From NCBI GenBank assembly GCA_017848115.1, contig JAGAKZ010000045.1, positions 1 to 64,000 on the forward strand: 64,000 nt of DNA. The letters are read 5' to 3'. The DNA is from Oscillospiraceae bacterium. GTDB lineage: Bacteria; Bacillota; Clostridia; Oscillospirales; Ruminococcaceae. The translations under genes were made by a program, and so were the position numbers. This document shows, piece by piece, positions 37,334-45,412 of this stretch; the stretch's first letter is position 1, and every line of letters starts with the position of its first letter. The notes beneath the pieces are model-generated. The model made no database searches and was not told where the DNA came from. It worked only from the letters and a program-made list of their open reading frames with translations.

Positions 37334-37456
37334 CTAAAAATAACTTTCAAATATCTCCATAGTTTCATCACTCATCTTACGTACAAATCCTGAAACAGAC
37401 GTGGTCATTATCCTATCGTTTTTATCAAACCTAAGTGGTTTCTGAACAGATTTATT
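37334..37456. repeat. Direct repeat partner of 35144-35266
   Basis: The intact copy of a 123-base direct repeat (about 92% identical, offset 2190 bases). Between the copies lie two AT-rich genes and no integrase. The repeat could be attachment-site flanks of a degenerate element or the product of recombination. Confidence 0.8.
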
Positions 37457-38023
37457 TTTACCAAAAAGCATAGTTTTTACGCATTCTAAAGGAATAAGTC
37501 TCGGATAGATCTCAGAACCTTTTCCGCTCGCTGCGTACTTTGCACAACAAGTGCGTGGTTTTTGATGATACAGATGAGGTTTTTCCGTTAATTTATCGGT
37601 GTGAAATATACGCTCGATATTGTCAGGAAGTTTTTCAAAAACTTCACCTTCACTGCCGTTATATTTAACTGTATTTTCATCAACTACATAACCCGAACCA
37701 TGTTCCCACATAACAAAATCACCATAAATTCCTTCTGTATAATAAAGAACACCTTTGGGTATAAGTGCAGAATGATATGTACCAAGTTCACGCATGGTAT
37801 AATCAAATGCGCATTCAATTTTTTCAACCATAAGGCGAGCCATTACAGCCAATGTTTCATTCTTGATTGTAACCGCATAAATTATATCACCGACTTTTAC
37901 TGCAGATATAGACGGCATGATCTGATGCTGGCTACCGTAAACCACTTTAAAAGGTCCTTTGTCTCCTGCTTTTTCAAGTTCTTTTACATAATCTTTTCCC
38001 CAATAAACCATATATCCTGCCAT
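37334..38023 (-). CDS. Uncharacterised protein, possible PUA/EVE-like fold
   Basis: A 229-residue soluble protein. The segment IMPSISAVKVGDIIYAVTIKNETLAVMARLMV has the strand pattern of a PUA/ASCH-type module, where such a glycine/aspartate turn precedes a binding groove, but the assignment is tentative. Cys pair TCCAKYAASG near residue 158 is notable. Its last 41 codons occur again at 35144-35266 with 92% identity, so its 3' end has served as an integration site. It is the last gene of a small minus-strand run and has its own hairpin terminator. Confidence 0.6.
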   Translation of the reverse strand: MAGYMVYWGKDYVKELEKAGDKGPFKVVYGSQHQIMPSISAVKVGDIIYAVTIKNETLAVMARLMVEKIECAFDYTMRELGTYHSALIPKGVLYYTEGIYGDFVMWEHGSGYVVDENTVKYNGSEGEVFEKLPDNIERIFHTDKLTEKPHLYHQKPRTCCAKYAASGKGSEIYPRLIPLECVKTMLFGKNKSVQKPLRFDKNDRIMTTSVSGFVRKMSDETMEIFESYF

Positions 38024-38060
38024 AGTTTTAACCTCTCAATAACAAATTTAGTTCCCGATT

Positions 38061-38552
38061 TTAAAAAGCAATATACTTATAACCCACTTCTGATACTTCT
38101 CCATCTTCTATCAGAACTGCAACACCGTTATCCTCTAAGTCTTCTCCGCCCCAGTCACGATTAAACAGCAAATATGCAGGATTTTCACCATCTAACTCCA
38201 TTAAATAATCGGATTGTATAACTATAGAATCAAGATGAATATTTTTGCTTATATCTTCTTCATTCTTAATATCAGGCCACCATTTCTCAAATTCTTCACT
38301 TTCATCAGGTCCATAAGCGCCTTTTTCTTCTTCATTATAATATTTCAGAATAGCTGTAGCCGTCTTTTTCTGTATTTCGTCCCATCTGAGCATTAATGCC
38401 TTGTATACGTCACGCTGTTTCTGTGAGATTTCTTCATCTTCTTCGGCATCAATAAGTATTTCTGTTTCATAAACAGAACCAAGAAACTCTATTTTCTTTT
38501 TGGCTACATATCCGCCATCATATATAACTTCTCCAAATACTTCGTCAAACAT
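38061..38552 (-). CDS. Immunity-like protein (DUF6985-type)
   Basis: A 163-residue acidic soluble protein. The start (an IEFLGSVYETEILIDAEE strand pair), central YYNEEEKGAYG segment and C-terminal DWGGEDLEDNGVAVLIEDG resemble small families found as immunity proteins of polymorphic toxin systems; I believe DUF6985 is the closest, from memory only. The gene is 11 bases behind a broken HEAT-repeat gene and 38 bases before the next, so it is part of a small operon. No toxin gene is visible in the window. Ribosome site TAGGAGAG precedes the ATG. Confidence 0.5.
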   Translation of the reverse strand: MFDEVFGEVIYDGGYVAKKKIEFLGSVYETEILIDAEEDEEISQKQRDVYKALMLRWDEIQKKTATAILKYYNEEEKGAYGPDESEEFEKWWPDIKNEEDISKNIHLDSIVIQSDYLMELDGENPAYLLFNRDWGGEDLEDNGVAVLIEDGEVSEVGYKYIAF

Positions 38553-38562
38553 ATCTTCTCTC

Positions 38563-39084
38563 CTATTTTCCTAAAAAATTCATAACACTGATTATTTCAT
38601 ATATAAGGCTTATAGTCTCAATATCTTTTTCAGTATCCAAGTGACTTTTTAATATATCAAGAATTTCATCATCTTCTATCTGAGCCAAAGAAGTTATTGC
38701 TGCCTCTCTTATATCATTGTTAGTATCATTTAACAGATTCTTTAATGGAGATATCAGTTTTTTATCCGGAAATAATGCACTTATTTGTGCACACCAGTAT
38801 TTTACACCGTTATGTCTGCTGTTTAATGATTCCACCAGACAATCAACCACTTCTTCATGTTCAAATCTCAATATTACATCTTCGACTGATCAATAAACTC
38901 CATAACCATCATATTCGCCAAACGAATTCAATAGCAATGGTAAACATTCTTTATCCGGATTGTAAAGAAAATATTTTGTTACATCATCATACATAGCAAT
39001 GACGCTTTTATCAAGATTAATATCATCAGGCATTGGTTGATTTTCCTTTAAAAAATTAAGTGCTGTTTCTTTGTTCGTTATCAA
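38563..39084 (-). pseudogene. HEAT-repeat protein interrupted by an in-frame TGA
   Basis: A single reading frame of 174 codons is cut by one TGA at 38890-38892. The 5' part (64 codons, TTG start after AGGGGG) ends GEYDGYGVY; past the stop the same frame continues SVEDVILRFEHEEVVDCLVESL and on into HEAT-type helices (DIREAAITSLAQIEDDEILDILK). The protein reads naturally across the stop. HEAT proteins of this size often act as immunity proteins. It is probably a recent nonsense mutation; a sequencing error or reinitiation at the TTG at 38871 would give a 102-residue fragment. Confidence 0.7.
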
Positions 39085-39411
39085 TTCCCCCTTGTAAATT
39101 ATTTATAGTACATAAAACATTATTCAGCCGCTCCATTGGTGACATATATTGAACTATACTCTCTCACCTTATATACTTCAAACTGTTTTTCATTACTTTT
39201 AAAATCAAAACACTATTAGTCTGCCATTATGTGAACTATTGTCCCAACCACATGGGAAATTTCCTGCTTCATATATTTCTAATAGTTTCATAAAAAATAT
39301 CGGTATAATTCTATAATCGGTAACATTGTCCTTTACATTTCTAAATGTTGTATCAATTTTCCGATAGAAATTCCGGGAAACTAATTGCTACATTTTACCC
39401 AACGAGTATAT

Positions 39412-39873
39412 TCATGCTTTCCTTACTTTCTGCAAGTATACAAATCTCAATTCTTCCGATACCGCCTCTTCTTTAAAAATTTTATATCCTGCTTTTTCAT
39501 ATAATCTTATATTGCTAATACTTTTTGTACTGGTAAACAACTCATATCTTTGATTTGGATATTCATTTTCTATTTCCAAAAGAAGTTTTGTGCCTATTCC
39601 TCTTTTCTGCATTTCGGGATGTACCATCAATTTGCTGATATAAACAGTTCCGTTCTTCTGGTATGCTCTGACAGAACCTATAATAACATCCTCGTCATCA
39701 ATTACTTTTAAAACAATACCTTTTTGAAATTCATTATAAATATCTTCTATCGTTTGTTTTAATGGAGGAATGTCCATATTATTAAAAAGTTTAGCTTCAC
39801 TTTGATAGGATAAATACTGTAATTCAAGTATTTCTTTCAGATCTTCTTTTTGTGCTTTTTTTATCAAAATCAT
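39412..39873 (-). CDS. GNAT-family N-acetyltransferase
   Basis: A 153-residue protein with the whole GNAT fold: N-terminal helix pair, central strands (YISKLMVHPEMQ), acetyl-CoA pyrophosphate loop QKRGIGTKLL and the late element NIRLYEKAGYKIF. The substrate is unknown. GGAGAA precedes the ATG. The 327 bases between its end and the HEAT gene (39085-39411) hold nothing I recognise. Confidence 0.9.
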   Translation of the reverse strand: MILIKKAQKEDLKEILELQYLSYQSEAKLFNNMDIPPLKQTIEDIYNEFQKGIVLKVIDDEDVIIGSVRAYQKNGTVYISKLMVHPEMQKRGIGTKLLLEIENEYPNQRYELFTSTKSISNIRLYEKAGYKIFKEEAVSEELRFVYLQKVRKA

Positions 39874-39957
39874 AATTTAATTCTCCAAACAATTTATATG
39901 ACACATTTTTGCTCTGACTTCTGTTTTTTTGAAGTATTCTTTCCTCTATCAATTTCT

Positions 39958-40398
39958 TTATTTATCAGATATTTCTAATTCTTTCAATATCTCTTCATAT
40001 GTTTTTCTGTCAAATTTATAATCAATACCATATTTCCATTCTCTATGATTATGCTTAAAATCCTTCCAATAAACATAATTTTCATCTGTTTCTATACTGA
40101 TCAAAACAGACCAACATCCGCTTAAACCACAACCATCACAACATAACAATGCACTTTCCTCTACATCTTTCAATTCTGAATACAATTCTCCGGGGGTTAA
40201 GTGTCCATAAGCTCCGGCTAAATCTGTTTCGCCTTCATCTATTGCGAATGGTGTTTCTATTTCTTTTAAAAGTTCTACTATTTCCTTTCCATTTATATAA
40301 ATCTCAACTGCTTCGTAAACATCAGAATCATCAGCCCAATTCTCCTTTCCTTGAGGATTAAATATTTTAAATTCCAAAACGTCAACATTATTATTCAT
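39958..40398 (-). CDS. Small acidic protein, immunity-like
   Basis: A 146-residue acidic soluble protein with a conserved-looking core AGAYGHLTPGELY, a Cys cluster LLCCDGCGLSGCWSVL (near residues 85-100) that could bind metal, and a C-terminal FKHNHREWKYG. This pattern is familiar from orphan genes in immunity-gene arrays, but I cannot name the family with certainty. Ribosome site TAGGAGAT precedes the ATG. It follows the AAA_14 gene by 21 bases on the same strand. Confidence 0.6.
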   Translation of the reverse strand: MNNNVDVLEFKIFNPQGKENWADDSDVYEAVEIYINGKEIVELLKEIETPFAIDEGETDLAGAYGHLTPGELYSELKDVEESALLCCDGCGLSGCWSVLISIETDENYVYWKDFKHNHREWKYGIDYKFDRKTYEEILKELEISDK

Positions 40399-40419
40399 TT
40401 TTATCTCCTATTCTATACC

Positions 40420-41646
40420 TCATATTGCGGACACCGGATAATACCACACTTCACGATTGTATGGTATCATTTCATCTGCCATACACAAAATTATTCCAGG
40501 CTGAATGTCTGCTTTCAATTTTTCCAGAACGCTGAAATTTTTATCAAGTGCTTTGGGATTTTTGGATTTCTTGATTTCAATAGGATAAATCTTATCTCCT
40601 GTTGTAATCAATAAGTCAATTTCTTTTTTGTCGATATCACGATAATAGTAAAGATCAGGGTATTTTCCGGCATTGTAATAACTTTTTACGATTTCTGTAA
40701 CAACATAAGTTTCAAAGTATGCCCCTGCCATAGCACCGTTTTCCAGTGTCTCGGCATTTGGCCATCTGCAGAGATACGCTGCAAGTCCGGTGTCCATAAA
40801 GTACATCTTAGGTGTTTTGACAAGTCGGTTTGTGATATTGTTGTAGTACGGATGCAGAATATAAATTACACCGCTTCTTTCAAGAATAGTCGTCCATGCT
40901 TTAACAGTAGGAACAGAAATGCTGAGTTCCTTTGATATCTCACTATAATTTAGTTCCTGTGAAGTTCTTGCAGCCATGTATACCAGAAAATCATAGAATT
41001 CGTTTAATTTATCCACTTGTTCGAGTAAGTGAATATCCCTTTCGAGATATGTGTTGACATAATCCATATAGAAACGATCACGTTCTATTTCAGTTGTCAG
41101 AAGCTTCGGCATTCCACCTCGGAATATTCTTTCAAATATCTGATGAATGTTCTTAGGCTGGCTATCTGTTACCCTTGTTTTAAGGTCATTAACGATTGGA
41201 GAAAATACAGAAACATTTCTTCCTTCAAGTTCAGCAGTTGAAAAACCTGACAAATCAAAAATACCAACACGTCCTGAAAGAGAATCTGCTACACTTTTCA
41301 TCATCGGAAATTTCTGAGAACCTGTCATCCAGTACATACCATTGCAATCCTCTCCTCTGAGCATCTTCTCATCTACAATACGTTTCATTTCAAGAAGAAT
41401 TGAAGGCACTCTCTGAAATTCATCAATCAGCAACGGAGCACCATAGGTTTCAAAAAAGAGTTCCGCATCATTTTCAGCCAGACGTCTGGCATTCTGATCA
41501 TCAAGTGTCACATATTTTCGCTGTGGTTCCATAAGATGATGAAGCATTGTAGATTTACCGACCTGTCTCTGTCCGCATACCATAATAACAGGATAAATTT
41601 TAGAATTTTTTATAATCTGTTCTTCAAGAAATCGTTTGATATACAT
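40420..41646 (-). CDS. AAA_14/DUF4143 ATPase
   Basis: A 408-residue ATPase: Walker A GQRQVGKST (about 25-33), Walker B PLLIDEFQRVP, a winged-helix region, then the DUF4143 domain with nuclease-like motif elements EIDLLITTGDKIYPIEIKKSK (restriction-endonuclease-type D...ExK). Very widespread in gut Firmicutes and Bacteroidetes, often in many copies; function unknown, possibly defensive. GGAGG precedes the ATG. Confidence 0.88.
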   Translation of the reverse strand: MYIKRFLEEQIIKNSKIYPVIMVCGQRQVGKSTMLHHLMEPQRKYVTLDDQNARRLAENDAELFFETYGAPLLIDEFQRVPSILLEMKRIVDEKMLRGEDCNGMYWMTGSQKFPMMKSVADSLSGRVGIFDLSGFSTAELEGRNVSVFSPIVNDLKTRVTDSQPKNIHQIFERIFRGGMPKLLTTEIERDRFYMDYVNTYLERDIHLLEQVDKLNEFYDFLVYMAARTSQELNYSEISKELSISVPTVKAWTTILERSGVIYILHPYYNNITNRLVKTPKMYFMDTGLAAYLCRWPNAETLENGAMAGAYFETYVVTEIVKSYYNAGKYPDLYYYRDIDKKEIDLLITTGDKIYPIEIKKSKNPKALDKNFSVLEKLKADIQPGIILCMADEMIPYNREVWYYPVSAI

Positions 41647-41799
41647 AATAGCCTCCGAGAAATTTTAAGTTTAAATTTATTATACTCGTTTTTATAAAAA
41701 AGTCAAGCAGTTACTCATCATTTTTTGAATAACTGCTTTTGTTTCGGATTTATATTTTACAATAAACTCATCAATGTCAATCGAACATCAATTTAAAAA

Positions 41800-42783
41800 T
41801 CATCTCACATTACTTTGAAGAATAAGCCCCATTCTATAATCAAAATCATTGTCCGGTACAAAGTAAAGCGAACCTGGAAAACGCATTTTTATATTATCAA
41901 TATCCATTATTATTTCTGCACACTCATCAGTAAGAGTTCTCCATCTTCCCGGCACTACATATCCACCACTAACTTTTTGTATCTGCGGTTGGAACTGATA
42001 TAATGTATAGTAACTACTTTCCATAATATTACTACCGCTCAGAATTTCATCACCTTCATACAGTACACCTTTTCCATTTCCAATAGGTATTACATAATTG
42101 CCACCTTTTTTCACCGATATTATCGAATCAAGAATAAAAAATCTATCTTCAACTGTTACAATATCTCCAACTAAAAAATCACCGCTCAAAACCTTGTCAA
42201 CCCTTATTTTATAAGCAACTGTTGATTCTTTATGATGGAGTTGCCCGTCAGGTTCAAATTTATCACACGCTGTTGCATACTCATAATAATTTACCCATAT
42301 ATCTATGATTTCTCCCTCGACAACGCCTGCAAGCTCTGAACTATTAAGCATAGTTTCATCAAATACTGAAATATCTAACGATGCTGATTGATCATGATAT
42401 CCGTCAAGTTCCGGAACTTCGATACTTTTCACAAGATCGCTGTAATACAGATCTGTTTTGTCGCCGGTCATATTTTCATTCAATACCGGCTGTTTCGTTA
42501 AAATTTCAGTTACTGTTTCTACTTTTTCTGTCTGTAACCATGTTGAAGTTACAAAATTTTCTCTTTTTTCAGCTATCTGCAAATCGCTCTTAAACAAACT
42601 GCTACCACTCGCTCCAAAAACACCAATACCGATCAGTGTAAAACAGAAAGTTGACGTAACAATTCGTTTTTTTCGTTTTTTCTCTCTCTTAAAATCAGCC
42701 GAAACAGCCTCAAAGTTATCAGATTCTGCTATGTAATCCATATCTATTTTTGATAATGCATTATATAAATCGTCTTTTTTCAT
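41800..42783 (-). CDS. Membrane protein paired with an XRE-sigma4 regulator (anti-sigma-like)
   Basis: A 327-residue protein with a cytoplasmic N-terminus of about 40 residues, a basic KREKKRKKR stretch, one membrane helix (about 42-62) and a large external domain. That is the topology of RsgI/anti-sigma-type regulators. The gene starts inside the stop of the upstream regulator gene (ATGA overlap), so the two products are made together. The short cytoplasmic tail probably binds the regulator and the external domain senses a signal. No zinc anti-sigma motif is seen, and no family is recognised for the external part. Confidence 0.6.
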   Translation of the reverse strand: MKKDDLYNALSKIDMDYIAESDNFEAVSADFKREKKRKKRIVTSTFCFTLIGIGVFGASGSSLFKSDLQIAEKRENFVTSTWLQTEKVETVTEILTKQPVLNENMTGDKTDLYYSDLVKSIEVPELDGYHDQSASLDISVFDETMLNSSELAGVVEGEIIDIWVNYYEYATACDKFEPDGQLHHKESTVAYKIRVDKVLSGDFLVGDIVTVEDRFFILDSIISVKKGGNYVIPIGNGKGVLYEGDEILSGSNIMESSYYTLYQFQPQIQKVSGGYVVPGRWRTLTDECAEIIMDIDNIKMRFPGSLYFVPDNDFDYRMGLILQSNVR

Positions 42784-43223
42784 TTGATCATCTCCTCAAG
42801 ATATTTTTTCAATTTCTTTCGTGTACGCATAAGAACAGTTCTGACATTTCCCTCAGTAATATTATAATTTTCAGCAATAATATTAATGTCCTCAAAATAA
42901 TAATAACGGCGGATAAATACACTTCTGTCCCGACTGTTAAGCGTTGACAAAAATTCATTCAGATCTTTCAGCAGATCGCTACTGTTTGTGTCTGATAAAA
43001 AGCTGTACAACTCATTGATCACCGCTTCTTTCATACTTATGATCTCATCGGGTGAAACCGAAAAAATTTCAGCTATTTTTACAACAGTATTATAATCCGG
43101 CTGACAGATATCCCGTTCCCATTTGGATACCATTGTTCTTGTTACATAAAGTTTTTGAGCAAGCTGTTCCTGTGTTAATCCGACTTTTGTTCTTATTTTT
43201 GCAATCTTCTGACCGGTCAGCAT
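42780..43223 (-). CDS. XRE HTH fused to a sigma-70 region-4 domain
   Basis: A 147-residue protein. Residues 4-60 are an XRE DNA-binding domain (TQEQLAQKLYVTRTMVSKWE). Residues about 88-142 match region 4 of ECF sigma factors (LNSRDRSVFIRRYYYFEDINIIAENYNI... then RTRKKLKKYLEE). Sigma region 2, which binds the core enzyme and the -10 element, is missing, so the protein is not a sigma factor on its own. It may bind -35-like DNA through two helix-turn-helix units or modulate RNA polymerase. Start at the ATG at 43223, nine bases after AGAGG; two earlier ATGs are less well placed. It is coupled to the membrane protein gene downstream. Confidence 0.75.
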   Translation of the reverse strand: MLTGQKIAKIRTKVGLTQEQLAQKLYVTRTMVSKWERDICQPDYNTVVKIAEIFSVSPDEIISMKEAVINELYSFLSDTNSSDLLKDLNEFLSTLNSRDRSVFIRRYYYFEDINIIAENYNITEGNVRTVLMRTRKKLKKYLEEMIK

Positions 43224-43665
43224 TTTTACCATCACCTCTTTTCCTATATTCATTCTAACTCATTATCATGATATAGTAAAGAAACTATTTGTGACAGATT
43301 CAAATACTTAGGTAAGCGAATAATCTGTAATGGTGTTTTTATAATGCCCGAATGTTGTCATATTTTTATCTTTCCTTAATTTTATTTTTTGCAAAGGTGA
43401 TATTTTTACTTATTTATGATATATTTTTACTTAATTACCATATTAAATCCGCATAGTCCATTCGATAATTTAGTATACCATTTTTTAGCCAAATAAGCAA
43501 TTATAAAAAATACTGTTAAACGTAAATTTTGTGCCGAATATTTTATGATTTCATTGTTAATTTTGTCCAATAATCCACAGATGAACTCAAAACTTATTTT
43601 TCAAAAAAACTTTATTTGTGAAAATATCTATTTATCATTATTAAATTTTTAGTTTTATATGAAAC

Positions 43666-43694
43666 TTGACACAAATATTTTTTTATTGTACAAT
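43666..43694 (+). promoter_or_regulatory. Promoter of the GH10-like dockerin gene
   Basis: TTGACA (43666-43671), 17 bases, TACAAT (43689-43694). The predicted leader is about 185 bases. The stretch 43224-43660 before it is very AT-rich and holds no gene I can see. Confidence 0.7.
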
Positions 43695-43819
43695 GTAATT
43701 GTAATGAAAAAGTTGATAAAAACTAAAAAAATAACTTTTTAATTTATACAATAACATCTGTATAAATATAAAATTAATCAGATAAACAGCAAAATAATCA
43801 TTTAAATAACTGCTAAAAT

Positions 43820-43852
43820 CACTATTCGATTTTATAAAACTGTCGAATAGTG
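43820..43852 (+). promoter_or_regulatory. Leader hairpin upstream of the GH10-like gene
   Basis: A 10-bp perfect stem (CACTATTCGA at 43820-43829 with 43843-43852) with a 13-base loop, then TTTTATAAAA. It lies within the untranslated leader, ending about 22 bases before the ribosome site GAGGA. It may act as an attenuator or as an mRNA-stabilising structure; the T run is too short for a sure terminator. Confidence 0.45.
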
Positions 43853-43886
43853 TTTTATAAAAAATCATAATTAAGAGGATACTAAA

Positions 43887-45272
43887 ATGAACAAAAAACT
43901 CAAAAAACTAACAGCCACTGTTTTAAGTCTGACTATGTTGTCATGCTATGGAATGACCGATTATTCAAGCATATCGGCGGTAACAGAACAAGAAGAAACT
44001 TATCAGAGTTCAGATGACATTGCTTCTTCGGCGCCGATATATTCGACAAATGCCAGAAATCTTAAAGACAAATTTCATAATTCATTCAGGATGGGTGTTA
44101 ATGTAGAGCCTTTTGAAATTATTTCTTATGATGATCTTATTCTCAGACACTTCAATAGCATAACTCCACGATTTACACTTTCGCCTGATTGTATTCTTGA
44201 TATGGAAGCCTCGCAGGAACTTGGTGAAAATGTAAATCCTCAGATTTCTTTAAGTGACAGAGCAAAAGATTTGCTTAGTTTCTGCGAAGAAAACAATATC
44301 GCTATACGCGGAAATACATTTGTATATCACGCCTATACTCCTGATTGGTTTTTCCGTGAAAACTTCCGCTTAAATGCCAGCTATGTTTCAGAAGATGTTA
44401 TGAATCAGCGTCTGGAAAATATGATAAAAAACACTTTTGAAATCTTAAAGACAGATTATCCGAATCTTGAAATATACGCTTATGATGTCGTAAGTGACGT
44501 ATTTCTCAATGATGGTGGTGGATTAAGAGATGCCACGTCTTCAAAATGGGCAATCATTTATAAAGATGACAGTTTTATTGAAAATGCATTTAGTTATGCA
44601 AGAAAATATGCTCCGGAAGGTTGTAAACTTTATATAAGTGATTACAATGAGTATATATCTGAAAAAACTAATGACATCTATAAAATGGCAATGAAACTTA
44701 AAGAAAAAAAACTCATAGACGGCATCGCTATGCAGTCTTATCTTAATACAAGTTATCCAAGTATAGAAATTTATAAAACTGCTCTCAAAAAATTTATACA
44801 TACAGGTCTTGATATTCAGATAACAGAATTAAATATTAATGGACCTAACCCATCAGAACGAGCAGAAATGTACAAAGAAATATTTAAACTGGCAATTGAA
44901 AATTCTGAATCCATAAGCAGTATTTCCATGTATGCCACTCGCGACCGCCTTATATCTGATCAGGAGTCACAACTTTTTGATATAAATGGCAAGCCAAATG
45001 AATCCTTTGATGCTGTAATGGGAATATCATTTTTTAACACTGATGAACCGGACACTCCAAAAACAGAAATTTTATATGGCGATATAAATAACGACAACGA
45101 TATAAATCTCTCCGACCTCACTATGCTTTCGCTTGCACTGGTTGGTGATGCAGAACTTTCTTCCGGGCAAAAACTCGTTGCCGATGTTGCATATAACGAT
45201 TCTATAGATATCGCAGATCTGGCACTTCTCAAACAGTATATCTGCAAAGATGATGTAAAACTCGGAAAGTAA
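43887..45272 (+). CDS. Dockerin-bearing GH10 protein with degenerate active site
   Basis: A 461-residue secreted protein: signal peptide (1-about 31), GH10-like barrel (about 62-378) and a dockerin (about 397-461). It is a paralogue of the xylanase at 2918-4822 but lacks the CBM22. The acid/base region DVVNEAW reads DVVSDVF, so the catalytic Glu is D204 and the preceding Asn is Ser. TFGNELKP has become TPRFTLSP, GHTLVWH is GNTFVYH, GMQAHL is AMQSYL, and the WGVTD loop is lost. The nucleophile E314 remains (QITELNI). Loss of several substrate-binding residues together makes xylanase activity unlikely; a xylan-binding or structural role is possible. The second dockerin loop is also atypical (ADVAYNDS). 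Confidence 0.88.
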   Translation: MNKKLKKLTATVLSLTMLSCYGMTDYSSISAVTEQEETYQSSDDIASSAPIYSTNARNLKDKFHNSFRMGVNVEPFEIISYDDLILRHFNSITPRFTLSPDCILDMEASQELGENVNPQISLSDRAKDLLSFCEENNIAIRGNTFVYHAYTPDWFFRENFRLNASYVSEDVMNQRLENMIKNTFEILKTDYPNLEIYAYDVVSDVFLNDGGGLRDATSSKWAIIYKDDSFIENAFSYARKYAPEGCKLYISDYNEYISEKTNDIYKMAMKLKEKKLIDGIAMQSYLNTSYPSIEIYKTALKKFIHTGLDIQITELNINGPNPSERAEMYKEIFKLAIENSESISSISMYATRDRLISDQESQLFDINGKPNESFDAVMGISFFNTDEPDTPKTEILYGDINNDNDINLSDLTMLSLALVGDAELSSGQKLVADVAYNDSIDIADLALLKQYICKDDVKLGK

Positions 45273-45293
45273 ATAAATTATTTTAAATAAGAG

Positions 45294-45337
45294 TACTGCC
45301 CACCGTTTTTTATGATACGGTGGGCGGTATTTTTTTA
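45294..45337 (+). terminator. Terminator of the GH10-like gene
   Basis: A 12-bp stem (45294-45305 with 45318-45329) with core GCCCACCG, one G-U wobble, then seven T. Confidence 0.9.
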
Positions 45338-45412
45338 TTACTTCTTCTCCTTAATTAACTCTGTGAAAGTAAATATCAGCAAGAATCACAGCAGATTCGT
45401 TTTCATCTTCTT

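Noticed and set aside
35144..37456. Insertion sequence or transposon
   Set aside because: No transposase gene or terminal inverted repeats; the direct repeats are a gene end, not a target-site duplication of a few bases.
37601..38164. 187-codon rightward open frame overlapping the gene at 37334-38023
   Set aside because: The leftward gene has a ribosome site and a conserved duplicated 3' end, while this frame has a Phe/Ile/Asn-rich composition typical of antisense translation of AT-rich genes.
38890..38892. TGA read as selenocysteine
   Set aside because: No selenoprotein family match and no obvious SECIS hairpin follows; a nonsense mutation in a HEAT protein is simpler.
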